From VXOI01 sp965261945 (GTDB lineage Bacteria; Chloroflexota; Dehalococcoidia; Lucifugimonadales; UBA3495), in contig CBDHEF010000002.1 in assembly GCA_965261945.1 (NCBI GenBank), positions 620,001-684,000 of the forward strand: a stretch of DNA of 64,000 bases, in the 5' to 3' direction. How positions within the stretch are numbered: position 1 is the first letter of the stretch; each line of letters opens with the position of its first letter. Shown here piece after piece: positions 31,551-39,886 of this stretch. The translations under genes and the position numbers were made by a program. The notes under the pieces are model-generated. The model was not told the origin of the DNA. It was given only the letters and a program-made list of their open reading frames with translations, and ran no database searches.

Positions 31551-33326
31551 ATGGCATTGGGCACGTTTGACTTCGCAATGGGTATCGGTGGTGAAGCGGG
31601 GCAGGGCATCGCCACACCCGGCGACATTTTTGCCCGCATCGTCGTCCGGCGCGGGTTGCATCTCAGCACCTACAACGCCTACCAATCCATCATCCGCGGC
31701 GGGCATATCTTCCTCACATTGCGTATTTGCGATGAGGAGATATTCACCCACGGGGATAAGCTGGACCTCCTGCTCTGCCTCAATCAGGACACCATGGACC
31801 GCCACCAGCGGCTGATCGGGCCGGGCGGGCGAGTCCTATTCAACAGCGACACGATAACCCCCGGCGAGTCCAACGGCGCCGATCTTTGCGCCATTCCTGT
31901 CGGCGAACTGACTCAGAGCCGCAACCGGCTCATACAGAACACCGTGGCCATGGGCGCTGTAACGTCCCTGGTGCAGCTGGACTTCGAGGTTCTGGAAGAA
32001 AGCCTCAAGTTGCGTTTCGCGCGGCAGGGCCAGCAGGTGGTGGACCAGAACGTGGAGGTGGCCCGGGCCGGATTCGAATATGCCCAGGCCAATTTCCAGC
32101 CCTTCGCCGACTCGCTGCCCCAGGGCGGCAAGCCGTTGGCGGTGTGGGCCGGCAACGAAGCCATCGCCATGGGCGGCGCGGCAGCCGGCGTGAAATTCTA
32201 TGCCGCCTACCCCATGAGTCCCGCCTCCGGCGTCCTGCACTGGATGGCGTCCAACGCCCGCAACCTGGGCATTATGGTGCGGCAGGTTGAGGACGAGATT
32301 AGCGTGTCCAACATGGTGATTGGGGCGGCCCACACCGGTGCCCGGGCTATGTGCGCCACGTCCGGCGGCGGATTCGCCCTGATGACCGAGGCCGTGGGCA
32401 GCGCGGGGATGATGGAAATTCCGGTGGTGTTCGTCGACGTGCAGCGGGCCGGGCCGTCCACCGGCGTCCCGACCAAGACTGAGCAGGGCGACTTGTGGCA
32501 GGTGCTGGGGGCCAGTCAAGGGGACTACGAGCGGCTGATAGTGGCTCCCCGGGACGCGCTGGACGCCTTCAACGCCACGCCGGAGCTGTTCAACCTCACC
32601 GACAAGTACCAATGTCCGGGTATCCTGATTTCCGACCTCCTCATTTCCGAGGGCCGGTACAGCGTTGACCCTGACCTGATAGATATGCACCCGGTCATTG
32701 ACCGCGGGCAGCTCATTTCCGAGCCAGTGTCGCCCAACGGCTACAAACGCTACGAGAACACCGAAACCGGCATATCCCCTCGCGCCGTCCCGGGCCTTGA
32801 GGGGTACGTTCACGTCGTAGCCACCGACGAGCATGACGAGGACTCGACGCTCATCAGCGATGAGTTCACGAATCCCCACAAGCGCCGCATGATGGTGGAG
32901 AAGCGGGGCCGCAAGATGCAGGGTATTTTGGAGTTGATTGCTCCACCGGAACTGGAAGGCCCCGAAAACGCGGAGGTCACCCTGGTGGGTTGGGGATCGA
33001 CGCATGGAGCCATCGAAGAAGCCAGGCAACAACTGGCCGAGCGTGGAGTGACCGTCAACCAGTTGGGGATCAAGTGGATTATGCCCTTCCACGCCGACCA
33101 TGTGAGTCGGATTCTGAACAATGCAAAGAAAGTCATCATAGTCGAGAATACCTACTCCGGGCAGTTCGCCCGCTTCCTGCGCAGCGAAACCGGCTTCGCC
33201 GCCCACGGCCACATTCGCAAGTACGACGGCGAGCCCTTCATGCCCCACCACATAGCCGACGGTGTCATGGAGCAGGTGGCAGAGAAAGTCAGCTCCTACG
33301 TCCCGTACCAGGAAGTGATGGTCTAG
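31551..33326 (+). CDS. korA: 2-oxoacid:ferredoxin oxidoreductase alpha subunit (gamma-alpha fusion)
   Basis: 591 residues from ATG 31551 behind CAGGAG. Residues about 1-185 are the gamma domain (GIGGEAGQGIATPGDIFARIVVRRGLH, YQSIIRGGH), and from about 205 the alpha/pyrimidine-binding domain (GNEAIAMGGAAAGVKFYAAYPMSPASGVLHWMA, VEDEISVSNMVIGAAHTGARAMCATSGGGFALMTE). This fusion is typical of KorA-type enzymes. With the beta subunit and ferredoxin it decarboxylates a 2-oxoacid (2-oxoglutarate or a branched-chain acid) to acyl-CoA. The longer frame from 31434 includes no conserved sequence. Confidence 0.93.
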   Translation: MALGTFDFAMGIGGEAGQGIATPGDIFARIVVRRGLHLSTYNAYQSIIRGGHIFLTLRICDEEIFTHGDKLDLLLCLNQDTMDRHQRLIGPGGRVLFNSDTITPGESNGADLCAIPVGELTQSRNRLIQNTVAMGAVTSLVQLDFEVLEESLKLRFARQGQQVVDQNVEVARAGFEYAQANFQPFADSLPQGGKPLAVWAGNEAIAMGGAAAGVKFYAAYPMSPASGVLHWMASNARNLGIMVRQVEDEISVSNMVIGAAHTGARAMCATSGGGFALMTEAVGSAGMMEIPVVFVDVQRAGPSTGVPTKTEQGDLWQVLGASQGDYERLIVAPRDALDAFNATPELFNLTDKYQCPGILISDLLISEGRYSVDPDLIDMHPVIDRGQLISEPVSPNGYKRYENTETGISPRAVPGLEGYVHVVATDEHDEDSTLISDEFTNPHKRRMMVEKRGRKMQGILELIAPPELEGPENAEVTLVGWGSTHGAIEEARQQLAERGVTVNQLGIKWIMPFHADHVSRILNNAKKVIIVENTYSGQFARFLRSETGFAAHGHIRKYDGEPFMPHHIADGVMEQVAEKVSSYVPYQEVMV

Positions 33327-33407
33327 GCCGGAAACAGCCTGACCGTCAGATCCTTGTCCTTTACAGGAACCGGCGGAAGCCGCAAGTCTTGGCAAAGAGG
33401 TGATTCG

Positions 33408-34313
33408 ATGGCAACCGTAGGCGTAGCCAATGGCAAGACCGATATTCAGCTAACCCCCAGGGATTTCAAGGGGTTGGTCGACCCCGACTGGTGTCCCGGC
33501 TGCGGCGACTTCGGGGTGCTGAATGCCCTGCAACGCGCCTGCGCCGAGCTTGGGTTGCAACCCCACGAAATCCTGACCGTCAGCGGCATCGGCTGCTCCT
33601 CTAACCTGCCGGGCTACTTCAATTCCTACGGGATGCACACCCTTCACGGGCGATCCCTGCCGGTGGCCACCGGCGCCAAGCTGGCCAACCACGACCTGAC
33701 CGTGTTCGTAACCGGCGGCGACGGCGACGGTTACGGTATCGGCGGCAACCATTTCGCCCACTCCGCCCGCCGCAACATAGACCTGACCTACATCGTGATG
33801 AACAACCAGATCTACGGCCTCACGACCGGCCAGATTTCTCCCACCAGCAGTTATGGCATGAGCACCAAAAGCACTCCATTCGGGAGCGTTGAGGCTCCGG
33901 TTAATCCCATCACTTCGGCCATAATGAATGGCGCAACCTTCGTGGCGCGCGGGTACAGCGGCGATGTTCGCCACCTGACCGAGCTGATAAAGATGGCTGT
34001 GAAGCACAAGGGCTTTTCCCTGATCGATGTGTTCAGCCCCTGCGTCACCTTCAATTTGGACAACACCCACAATTTCTTCAAGGACCGGGTCAAGAAACTC
34101 GAGGACCAGGGCCACGACCCCACCGACTGGAAGGCTGCCTGTGAGAAGGCCATGCAGTGGGGCGACGATATTTATACCGGCCTGTTCTTACAGAAAGAGT
34201 CGATTTCGCTGATTGAAGCCGAGCCAGTGCTGTCCAAGGAAGGCCCGTTGGCCAAGCGCCCACTGGGCCTGTCCGATGAGCAGGCCCAGCGCATCATTCA
34301 ACGCATGATGTAG
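33408..34313 (+). CDS. korB: 2-oxoacid:ferredoxin oxidoreductase beta subunit
   Basis: 301 residues from ATG 33408, with AAGAGG nearby upstream. WCPGCGDFGVLNAL (Cys ligands near residues 29 and 32), SGIGCSSNLPGY, and the TPP/Mg site GGDGDGYGIGGNHFAHSARRNIDLTYIVMNNQIYGLTTGQ are diagnostic. Forms the TPP- and 4Fe-4S-binding part of the enzyme encoded with the preceding gene (81 bases apart). A ferredoxin gene at 6 kb could serve as acceptor. A rho-independent terminator follows. Confidence 0.95.
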   Translation: MATVGVANGKTDIQLTPRDFKGLVDPDWCPGCGDFGVLNALQRACAELGLQPHEILTVSGIGCSSNLPGYFNSYGMHTLHGRSLPVATGAKLANHDLTVFVTGGDGDGYGIGGNHFAHSARRNIDLTYIVMNNQIYGLTTGQISPTSSYGMSTKSTPFGSVEAPVNPITSAIMNGATFVARGYSGDVRHLTELIKMAVKHKGFSLIDVFSPCVTFNLDNTHNFFKDRVKKLEDQGHDPTDWKAACEKAMQWGDDIYTGLFLQKESISLIEAEPVLSKEGPLAKRPLGLSDEQAQRIIQRMM

Positions 34314-34339
34314 TTTCCAGAAAACGAAGACTCGGTTGC

Positions 34340-34366
34340 GGGAGCGTCGTTAGGGCGCTCCCTTTT
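34340..34366 (+). terminator. Rho-independent terminator after korB
   Basis: GGGAGCG (34340-34346) pairs with CGCTCCC (34356-34362), immediately followed by TTTT. Confidence 0.8.
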
Positions 34367-34502
34367 CGTTGCCTCCCCTTTCGTGGCGCGGCGCCTGTTG
34401 CCGGTTGCCCACGCCTGCCGCTTGCTTTAATATCTAGCCCAGTATCCCGGCTCCAGAGTCCGGGCATTGGCGCCCGGCCAGTCAGCGGGACAGGAGGCAG
34501 TG

Positions 34503-35873
34503 TTGGCTACGTCCATTGTGATGCCGCAGTTGGGCTACGATATGCGGGAAGGCACCGTCGTGCGCTGGATCAAACAAGAAGGCGACGAAGTGGTCGCCAA
34601 CGAAGTCATAGCCGAAATCGAGACCGACAAGGCGGTTGTTGAGTTCAAGCCCACCACTGGCGGCGTACTTCGCCGCATCGTCGCCGGCGAGGGCGAGGCC
34701 GTGCCGGTGGGCCAACTCATCGCCATTATCGGGAGCGCGGACGAAGCCCTGCCGGACGATCTGACCGGCCCTGCCGCAGCCGAGGCCCCTACTCCTGCGC
34801 CCGAACCCGCTGCCGCTGTCGCCGCCATGCCCACTGACCCCCACGTAGCCCCCACCGGGGAAGTGCGCGCTTCCCCCATCGCCCGGCGTCTGGCCCGCGA
34901 GCGCGGGGTTGACCTGGATTCGATAACCGGTAGCGGCCCAGGCGGCCGTATCGTCGAGGCCGACGTGTTGGCTGCCGCAGAGGCTGCTACCGTTGCCGCC
35001 ATCGCCGGTCGGATTCTAGCCTCTCCGCTGGCCCGTCGCCTGGCCCGCGAGCAAGGACTGGACCTGGCAACCATTGTCGGTACTGGCCCCGGCGGCCGCA
35101 TCGTGGAAGCAGACGTTACCGCCGCCGCTGCCGCCCTGGCCGCCGCGCCGTCTGCGCCCGAACCTGCGGCAGAGGCCGCCCCCGCGGAAGGCGCCGAGCG
35201 CGCTGACCTTTCACGGATGCGGCAGGCCATCGCCAGCGTCACCTCCGGCAGCAAGCGCGAGGCCCCGCACTTCTACGTGGCCGCCGACGTTGACATGACG
35301 GCCGCCATGTCCCTGCGGCGCGACATCAATGACGAACTGCCCGCATCCAGCCGCGTCAGCGTCAACGACCTCATCGTCAAGGCCTCGGCCCTGGCCATTG
35401 GAAAACATCCCAAGTTCAACTCCTTCTTCCGGGGCGACCACCTGCAAATGAACCCATCCGTAAACGTGGGCATCGCCATCGCGCTGGAGTCGGGGCTGAT
35501 CGTTCCCGGCATACCCCAATGCGAGAGCAAGACTCTGGCGCAAATCGCCGCCGCCAGCCGCGATCTGGTGGATCGGGCCAACAACGGGACGCTACAGGCC
35601 GAGGAATACACCGGCACGACCTACAGCGTTAGCAACCTGGGGATGTTCGACGTCGACAGCTTCACCGCCATAATCTTCCCGCCCCACGCCGCCATCCTGG
35701 CCGTGGGCGCGGTCAAAGAGCAGCCGGTGGCCCGCGACGGCCAGCTCGCCATCGCCGAGATAATGAAGGCCACCCTCTCCGTGGATCACCGCGTCGCCGA
35801 CGGAGCCGAGGCCGCCCAGTTCCTCATGGAGATCAAGCGCCTGCTGGAAAAGCCGGTTAGCCTGCTGCTCTAG
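34503..35873 (+). CDS. Lipoyl-dependent acyltransferase (E2) with two PSBDs
   Basis: 456 residues from TTG 34503, five bases after AGGAGG. Domain order: one lipoyl domain (EIETDKAVVEF, lipoylated Lys near residue 43); two consecutive E3/E1-binding domains (ASPIARRLARERGVDLDSI...GGRIVEADV and ASPLARRLAREQGLDLATI...GGRIVEADV) joined by Ala/Pro-rich linkers; and a catalytic domain from about residue 235 ending in DHRVADGAEAAQF with the active-site His/Asp. It would transfer an acyl group from E1 to CoA, but no E1 genes are adjacent. GTG 34500 is a less well spaced start. Confidence 0.92.
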   Translation: MATSIVMPQLGYDMREGTVVRWIKQEGDEVVANEVIAEIETDKAVVEFKPTTGGVLRRIVAGEGEAVPVGQLIAIIGSADEALPDDLTGPAAAEAPTPAPEPAAAVAAMPTDPHVAPTGEVRASPIARRLARERGVDLDSITGSGPGGRIVEADVLAAAEAATVAAIAGRILASPLARRLAREQGLDLATIVGTGPGGRIVEADVTAAAAALAAAPSAPEPAAEAAPAEGAERADLSRMRQAIASVTSGSKREAPHFYVAADVDMTAAMSLRRDINDELPASSRVSVNDLIVKASALAIGKHPKFNSFFRGDHLQMNPSVNVGIAIALESGLIVPGIPQCESKTLAQIAAASRDLVDRANNGTLQAEEYTGTTYSVSNLGMFDVDSFTAIIFPPHAAILAVGAVKEQPVARDGQLAIAEIMKATLSVDHRVADGAEAAQFLMEIKRLLEKPVSLLL

Positions 35874-35920
35874 CGGCACAATTCAGACAGGCGCCGCAAC
35901 ATCGAGAAAGGAGTACAACC

Positions 35921-37558
35921 GTGCCCAACTTGACCGGCGGCCAGGCCATTGCCGAGTCCCTGAAGGCTCAGGGCGTGGATACGGTATTCGGCATCATCAG
36001 CATACATAATCTGGACCTGTTCGACGCCTTGTTCGACCAGCAGGACAGTCTGCGGTTCGTCGGCGGGCGGCTGGAGCTGGGCTGTGGCTTCATGGCCGAC
36101 GGCTACGCCCGCGCCACCGGCAAGCCCGGTGTGCTCATCACCAGTACCGGCCCCGGCGCCGCCGACTCGGTGGGAGCGATGGGCGAGGCTTACTTTTCCG
36201 GCTCTCCCCTGTTGCAGGTGACCACCAATGTTGAGAGCGACTTTATCGGCCAGGGCCGCAACACGACTCACGAGACCAAGGACCAACTGCGGATGTTCGA
36301 GTCGGTAACCGACTGGAACGCCATGATAGGGGAAATCGAGTCCATCCCCGACCACCTGATGGAGGCATTCCAGCGCTTCGGCAACCGCCGGCCCCGCCCG
36401 ATTGAGCTGGAACTGCCCACCGACCTGCTGGGCAACCGCGCGGACGTGGAGATTCTCGGCCCACGGGACGCCGGCATCCCCCAGGGGGACCCGGCGAAGG
36501 TTGAGCAGGCGTTGCAGCTTTTGCTCAAGGCAAAGCGTCCTGCCATCGTTGTCGGCGAAGAGGTGCAGATGCTGGGCGGCACCGACGAAATCGTCCGGCT
36601 GGCCGAGGCGCTGGGCGTTCCGGTGGTGACTTCGGACGGCGCCAAGGGCGCGTTCCCCGAAGACCATCCCCTTTCCTTGGGGCAGATGCTTGGCGGCCGC
36701 ATCTGGGGCGAAAACCCGGCGCATAAATGGCTGTCCACCTGCGACGCGGTGGTTATACTCGGCTCCATTATGCCCTACCGCTCCACTGCCGGGGTACAGC
36801 TCAAGCTGCCGGAAACGGTTATACACGTGCTGCTGGACGGCGACGCCATCGGCAAGAACTACGCCGCCACCGTGCCAATCGTGGCTAACTCGCAGGCGGT
36901 AGCGCGGCAGTGGCTTGATGCCATCGGCGACAGCGACGTAGGCAAGGGGCAGTCTTATCTGAACGAGGTGGCTTCGGTAAAGAACGACATTCACCGGACG
37001 TTGCAGGAGACCTGGGGCAACGAACTGCGGGTGTTCGAGGCCATACGCGAAGTTGCGCCGCGCGACACTATCTTCTCCCTGGACCCCACCGTGCCCGCCA
37101 GCCGTGCCGCCCGGTGTCTGACCATCTACGGGCCGCGCACCTATATGCACCCTCACGGCTGGGCCGGCTTGGGTTTCGCATTCCCGGCGGCCTTGGGAGC
37201 GAAGGTGGGCAAGCCCGACAGCCCGGTGGTCTGCATTACCGGAGACGGCGGCTTCCAGTACAACTTCCAGGAACTGGCCACTGCCGCCCAGTATGGCATC
37301 CACCCGGTCATCCTGATGTTCAATGACAACGCTTGGGGCGTCTTGAAGAAGTACCAGCAAGACCGCTTCGGCGACCGTCTGTTTGCCACCGACCTCGTCA
37401 ACCCCGATTTCGCAAAGCTGTTCGACTCCTACGGCTTCGGCGCTACCCGCGTCTCGACTGTGGCCGAACTCGGCCCGGCCCTCGACGGCGCCATATCTTC
37501 CGGCAAGACCCATCTGGTAGAGGTTGCGATCCCCAACGGCTTTGGGGATCTGGTATAG
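35921..37558 (+). CDS. TPP-dependent enzyme, acetolactate synthase/benzoylformate decarboxylase type
   Basis: 545 residues in the three-domain DC layout. The TPP-activating Glu is in GGRLELGCGFMADGYARATGKPGV (near residue 51), the middle domain holds PAIVVGEEVQMLGG, and the TPP-binding site is ITGDGGFQYNFQELATAAQYGIHPVILMFNDNAWG. Substrates for this superfamily are 2-oxoacids; the particular one cannot be set. It follows the E2 gene by 47 bases, with AGAAAGGAG before the start GTG, and could supply a decarboxylated, aldehyde or acyloin product in the same pathway. Two related paralogues occur at 52.1 and 58.4 kb. Confidence 0.9.
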   Translation: MPNLTGGQAIAESLKAQGVDTVFGIISIHNLDLFDALFDQQDSLRFVGGRLELGCGFMADGYARATGKPGVLITSTGPGAADSVGAMGEAYFSGSPLLQVTTNVESDFIGQGRNTTHETKDQLRMFESVTDWNAMIGEIESIPDHLMEAFQRFGNRRPRPIELELPTDLLGNRADVEILGPRDAGIPQGDPAKVEQALQLLLKAKRPAIVVGEEVQMLGGTDEIVRLAEALGVPVVTSDGAKGAFPEDHPLSLGQMLGGRIWGENPAHKWLSTCDAVVILGSIMPYRSTAGVQLKLPETVIHVLLDGDAIGKNYAATVPIVANSQAVARQWLDAIGDSDVGKGQSYLNEVASVKNDIHRTLQETWGNELRVFEAIREVAPRDTIFSLDPTVPASRAARCLTIYGPRTYMHPHGWAGLGFAFPAALGAKVGKPDSPVVCITGDGGFQYNFQELATAAQYGIHPVILMFNDNAWGVLKKYQQDRFGDRLFATDLVNPDFAKLFDSYGFGATRVSTVAELGPALDGAISSGKTHLVEVAIPNGFGDLV

Positions 37559-37675
37559 GGTTCAGGCAAGGGTGGGCCATTTGACTTGAAGCTTGCGAGC
37601 GAATCGCTGGCGAAAAATTTGGTTTTCTCCTAAACTTTGCCTTAATCCTGTGGGGTTGAAGGGCTGGTGGGGCGG

Positions 37676-39103
37676 ATGACGGAGCTTGATACCCCTGAAG
37701 TTGGGGCGATGAATCCCTTCCCGAGGCGTGTCTACCCGTTGGACGCGCGGCTGCTTACGGAAGAGCAGATCGCCGTTGCCTTCGCCATGACCTCGCGGAG
37801 GCCAGAACCCTTTGACGAGATTGCGCGGGAGGTGAGCGAGGAGAAGGCCGCCGATTTCCACGAACGATGGGTGCTTGGTTACGGACACGCCTCCGTCGCC
37901 GAACACGCCGTGGTCCACTTGGCCGCCGAGAACGTCTCACGGCTGGCCTGCGACGCTTTGGAGGACAACCGCCTCGCATCCTACACCGAGAAATCGTCGC
38001 GCTATCAGGTAATGGAACCCGGTTGCTTCCACACCCCCACCGAACTGGGCGACCACCCGGCATTACGACAGGAATACGAAGCCACCTGCCGGCATCTCTT
38101 CGACGTCTATCAGAAGCTCATTGACGCTTGCCTGGAATACTTGCGCAGCATCCACCGGCAGCGTAGCCGGGAGAGCGACTCCGCCTACCTGCTTCGCCTA
38201 AGCCGGATTGCCACCGACGGATGCCGCGCCGTGTTGCCGGCGTCAACACTCACCAACGTGGGGGTGACGGCCAACGCCCGCACCTTGGAACACGCCATAT
38301 CAAAGCTGATGTCATCGGAGTTGGATGAAGAGCGGCAGCTCGGCACGGCGGTCAGGGAGCAGGGACGCGCCGTTACGCCGACACTGATCAAGTATGCGGA
38401 CGTGGTGGAATACTTGGCCCGCCGACCGCAGGCGCAAAGGGAGCTTGCGGCCTCGCTGGACTCTTCACCTGTACAACGGCAATCACCCGTGGAGGTGCGT
38501 CTGGTTCACTGGGACGCGCAGGCGGAGGGAAAGCTGGCGGCGGCGTTGCTGTACGGGGCTTCCGGTCTGGACTATGCGGCGGTGTGGCAGCAGGCTCAGG
38601 CAATGACTGCGGAGGAGCAGCAGCAGGTCATAGAACTTTCCCTGTCCGGCCTCGGCCCCCACGATACGCCGCCAAGAGAGCTGGAGGTCGTGGACTACAC
38701 CTTCGAGTTCATGATGGACTACGGTGCGTTTCGGGAGTTCCGCAGACACCGTATGCAGACCTATTTGCCGCAGCCGCTTGCCGTGGCCCACGGAGTGCGC
38801 ACCCAGTCGGTGATTGCCGACGCCGGGCTGGAAGGGTTATTCGCCGATGCTACGGGCGCGGCAGAGCGCGCTTTCCATAGGATTCACGACGGCATTTCTC
38901 CCGCCGTCGCTCAATACGTGGTCACGCACGCCCACAACCGGCGGCTGCTGTCGAAGCTGAACCTGCGGGAGTGCTATCACCTGTTCAAGCTGCGGACATC
39001 GGACATGGCCCACGAGTCCATCCGGGAACCCATGAAGGAAGCTCTGCGATTGGTGACAGAAAAACACCCTCATTTATTCCGGCATCTGCAACTGAGGGAC
39101 TAG
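37676..39103 (+). CDS. thyX: Double-domain ThyX-like FAD-dependent thymidylate synthase
   Basis: 475 residues, about twice a normal ThyX. The N-terminal copy has HASVAEHAVVHLAAENVSRLAC...DNRLASYTEKSSRY; the C-terminal copy has DYTFEFMMDYGAFREFRRHRMQTYLPQPLA, followed by RECYHLFKLRTSDMAHESIREPM, the ThyX C-terminal pattern. The ThyX motif RHRxxSxNExSxR is split: the second half is well kept in the first copy, RHR in the second. ThyX makes dTMP from dUMP using FAD and methylene-tetrahydrofolate. No thyA appears in the window. GTG 37667 is an alternative start. Confidence 0.8.
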   Translation: MTELDTPEVGAMNPFPRRVYPLDARLLTEEQIAVAFAMTSRRPEPFDEIAREVSEEKAADFHERWVLGYGHASVAEHAVVHLAAENVSRLACDALEDNRLASYTEKSSRYQVMEPGCFHTPTELGDHPALRQEYEATCRHLFDVYQKLIDACLEYLRSIHRQRSRESDSAYLLRLSRIATDGCRAVLPASTLTNVGVTANARTLEHAISKLMSSELDEERQLGTAVREQGRAVTPTLIKYADVVEYLARRPQAQRELAASLDSSPVQRQSPVEVRLVHWDAQAEGKLAAALLYGASGLDYAAVWQQAQAMTAEEQQQVIELSLSGLGPHDTPPRELEVVDYTFEFMMDYGAFREFRRHRMQTYLPQPLAVAHGVRTQSVIADAGLEGLFADATGAAERAFHRIHDGISPAVAQYVVTHAHNRRLLSKLNLRECYHLFKLRTSDMAHESIREPMKEALRLVTEKHPHLFRHLQLRD

Positions 39104-39104
39104 C

Positions 39105-39165
39105 AGGGAACGCCCTCATCCTGGCCCTCCCCACAGGAAGAGGGAACATTAGGATGCAGGGTTAC
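39105..39165. repeat. CCCTCATCCTGGCCCTCCCC / GAAGAGGGAAC repeat
   Basis: Intergenic element between convergent genes, with CCCTCATCC followed by a pyrimidine arm and AGAGGGAAC. Related to the element at 11331-11393 (both contain GGGAACG/CGCCCTCA). Member of the dispersed family. Confidence 0.5.
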
Positions 39166-39671
39166 GGCTCCCTCAAGCGAGCGGCGAATCCGGCCAGCCG
39201 CGCTCCCAGTTCCCGCGCCTGTGCCAGGTCGTCGGCGGAGACGCCTCCTGCGGCGGTGGCGCCGTAGTAGGAGCCGGAGGTCCGCATCCTCTCCGACCAG
39301 GGCAGCCCGACAATCATCATCCCGCAGGCCAGCATCCAGTGAATCAACTGCCGCAGGGTGGTCTCGATACCGGAATGCCGCCCCGTGCCGGTGGTGAAGG
39401 CGGCGCCGGGGCGTCCTTCCAGCGCCAGTTCCTCCCACAGGTCGCCCTGATCGTCCAGCCACTGCTTGAAAGAGCCGGTGATGCCGCTCCAGTTGGGGGA
39501 ACCGAGGATCAGCCCATCGGCGGCCAGCAGGTCGTCCCTTGAGGCATCGTCAATGGTCTTGAGGATTGGCGCTGCCCTACCGGACTGCTCGACTCCATCT
39601 GCCGCGGCCCGCGCCATACTGGCGATGCTGCGGCCCTTGGCGTCGTAAAGGATAACAACCGAGATGGACAA
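39162..39671 (-). CDS. Flavodoxin-like / WrbA-like NAD(P)H-quinone reductase
   Basis: 169 residues from TTG 39671, with GGAG upstream. SVVILYDAKGRSIASMARAAADG is the FMN phosphate loop in a slightly altered form (TGxT replaced by KGRS), then DGLILGSPNWSGITGSFKQWLDD and GAAFTTGTGRHSGIETTLRQL, the WrbA-type flavin-ring contacts. It probably reduces quinones with NAD(P)H or carries electrons. A 40-residue zinc-ribbon gene lies 14 bases upstream and is likely in the same transcript. Confidence 0.88.
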   Translation of the reverse strand: MSISVVILYDAKGRSIASMARAAADGVEQSGRAAPILKTIDDASRDDLLAADGLILGSPNWSGITGSFKQWLDDQGDLWEELALEGRPGAAFTTGTGRHSGIETTLRQLIHWMLACGMMIVGLPWSERMRTSGSYYGATAAGGVSADDLAQARELGARLAGFAARLREP

Positions 39672-39685
39672 TTTGGCGCTCCAAG

Positions 39686-39808
39686 CTACGGATCCGAGCA
39701 ATCTCCGGTGTAGCCGTTGCAGGAGTAGCGGATCTTGCATTTCTGCTCAAGCGTCGCCGCTCCGCAAGTGTCGCAAGTCTGACCGTTGTCGGTTGCGCTG
39801 GAGCGCAT
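39686..39808 (-). CDS. Small zinc-ribbon-like protein (40 aa)
   Basis: Starts at ATG 39808 with AAGAGG eight bases before. The sequence MRSSATDNGQTCDTCGAATL contains the first CxxC pair, and EQKCKIRYSCNGYTGDCSDP supplies three more Cys in a C-x5-C-x6-C pattern. Short proteins of the form TC..CG.....KC.I..C..CGY..DCSDP recur in Chloroflexi and Actinobacteria, though I know no function. Too short for routine gene finders but well supported by the ribosome-binding site, cysteine pattern and tight spacing to the flavodoxin-like gene. Confidence 0.72.
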   Translation of the reverse strand: MRSSATDNGQTCDTCGAATLEQKCKIRYSCNGYTGDCSDP

Positions 39809-39886
39809 CGGCGGCACCCTCTTGAAAGCGCCGGAAGTATACCAGCGCCGATGGAACAGGCCAAGCGGCAACGGTCGGGCGGCGCC

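Noticed and set aside
35870..37513. Minus-strand frame of 547 codons
   Set aside because: Antisense of the TPP-enzyme gene, no domain.
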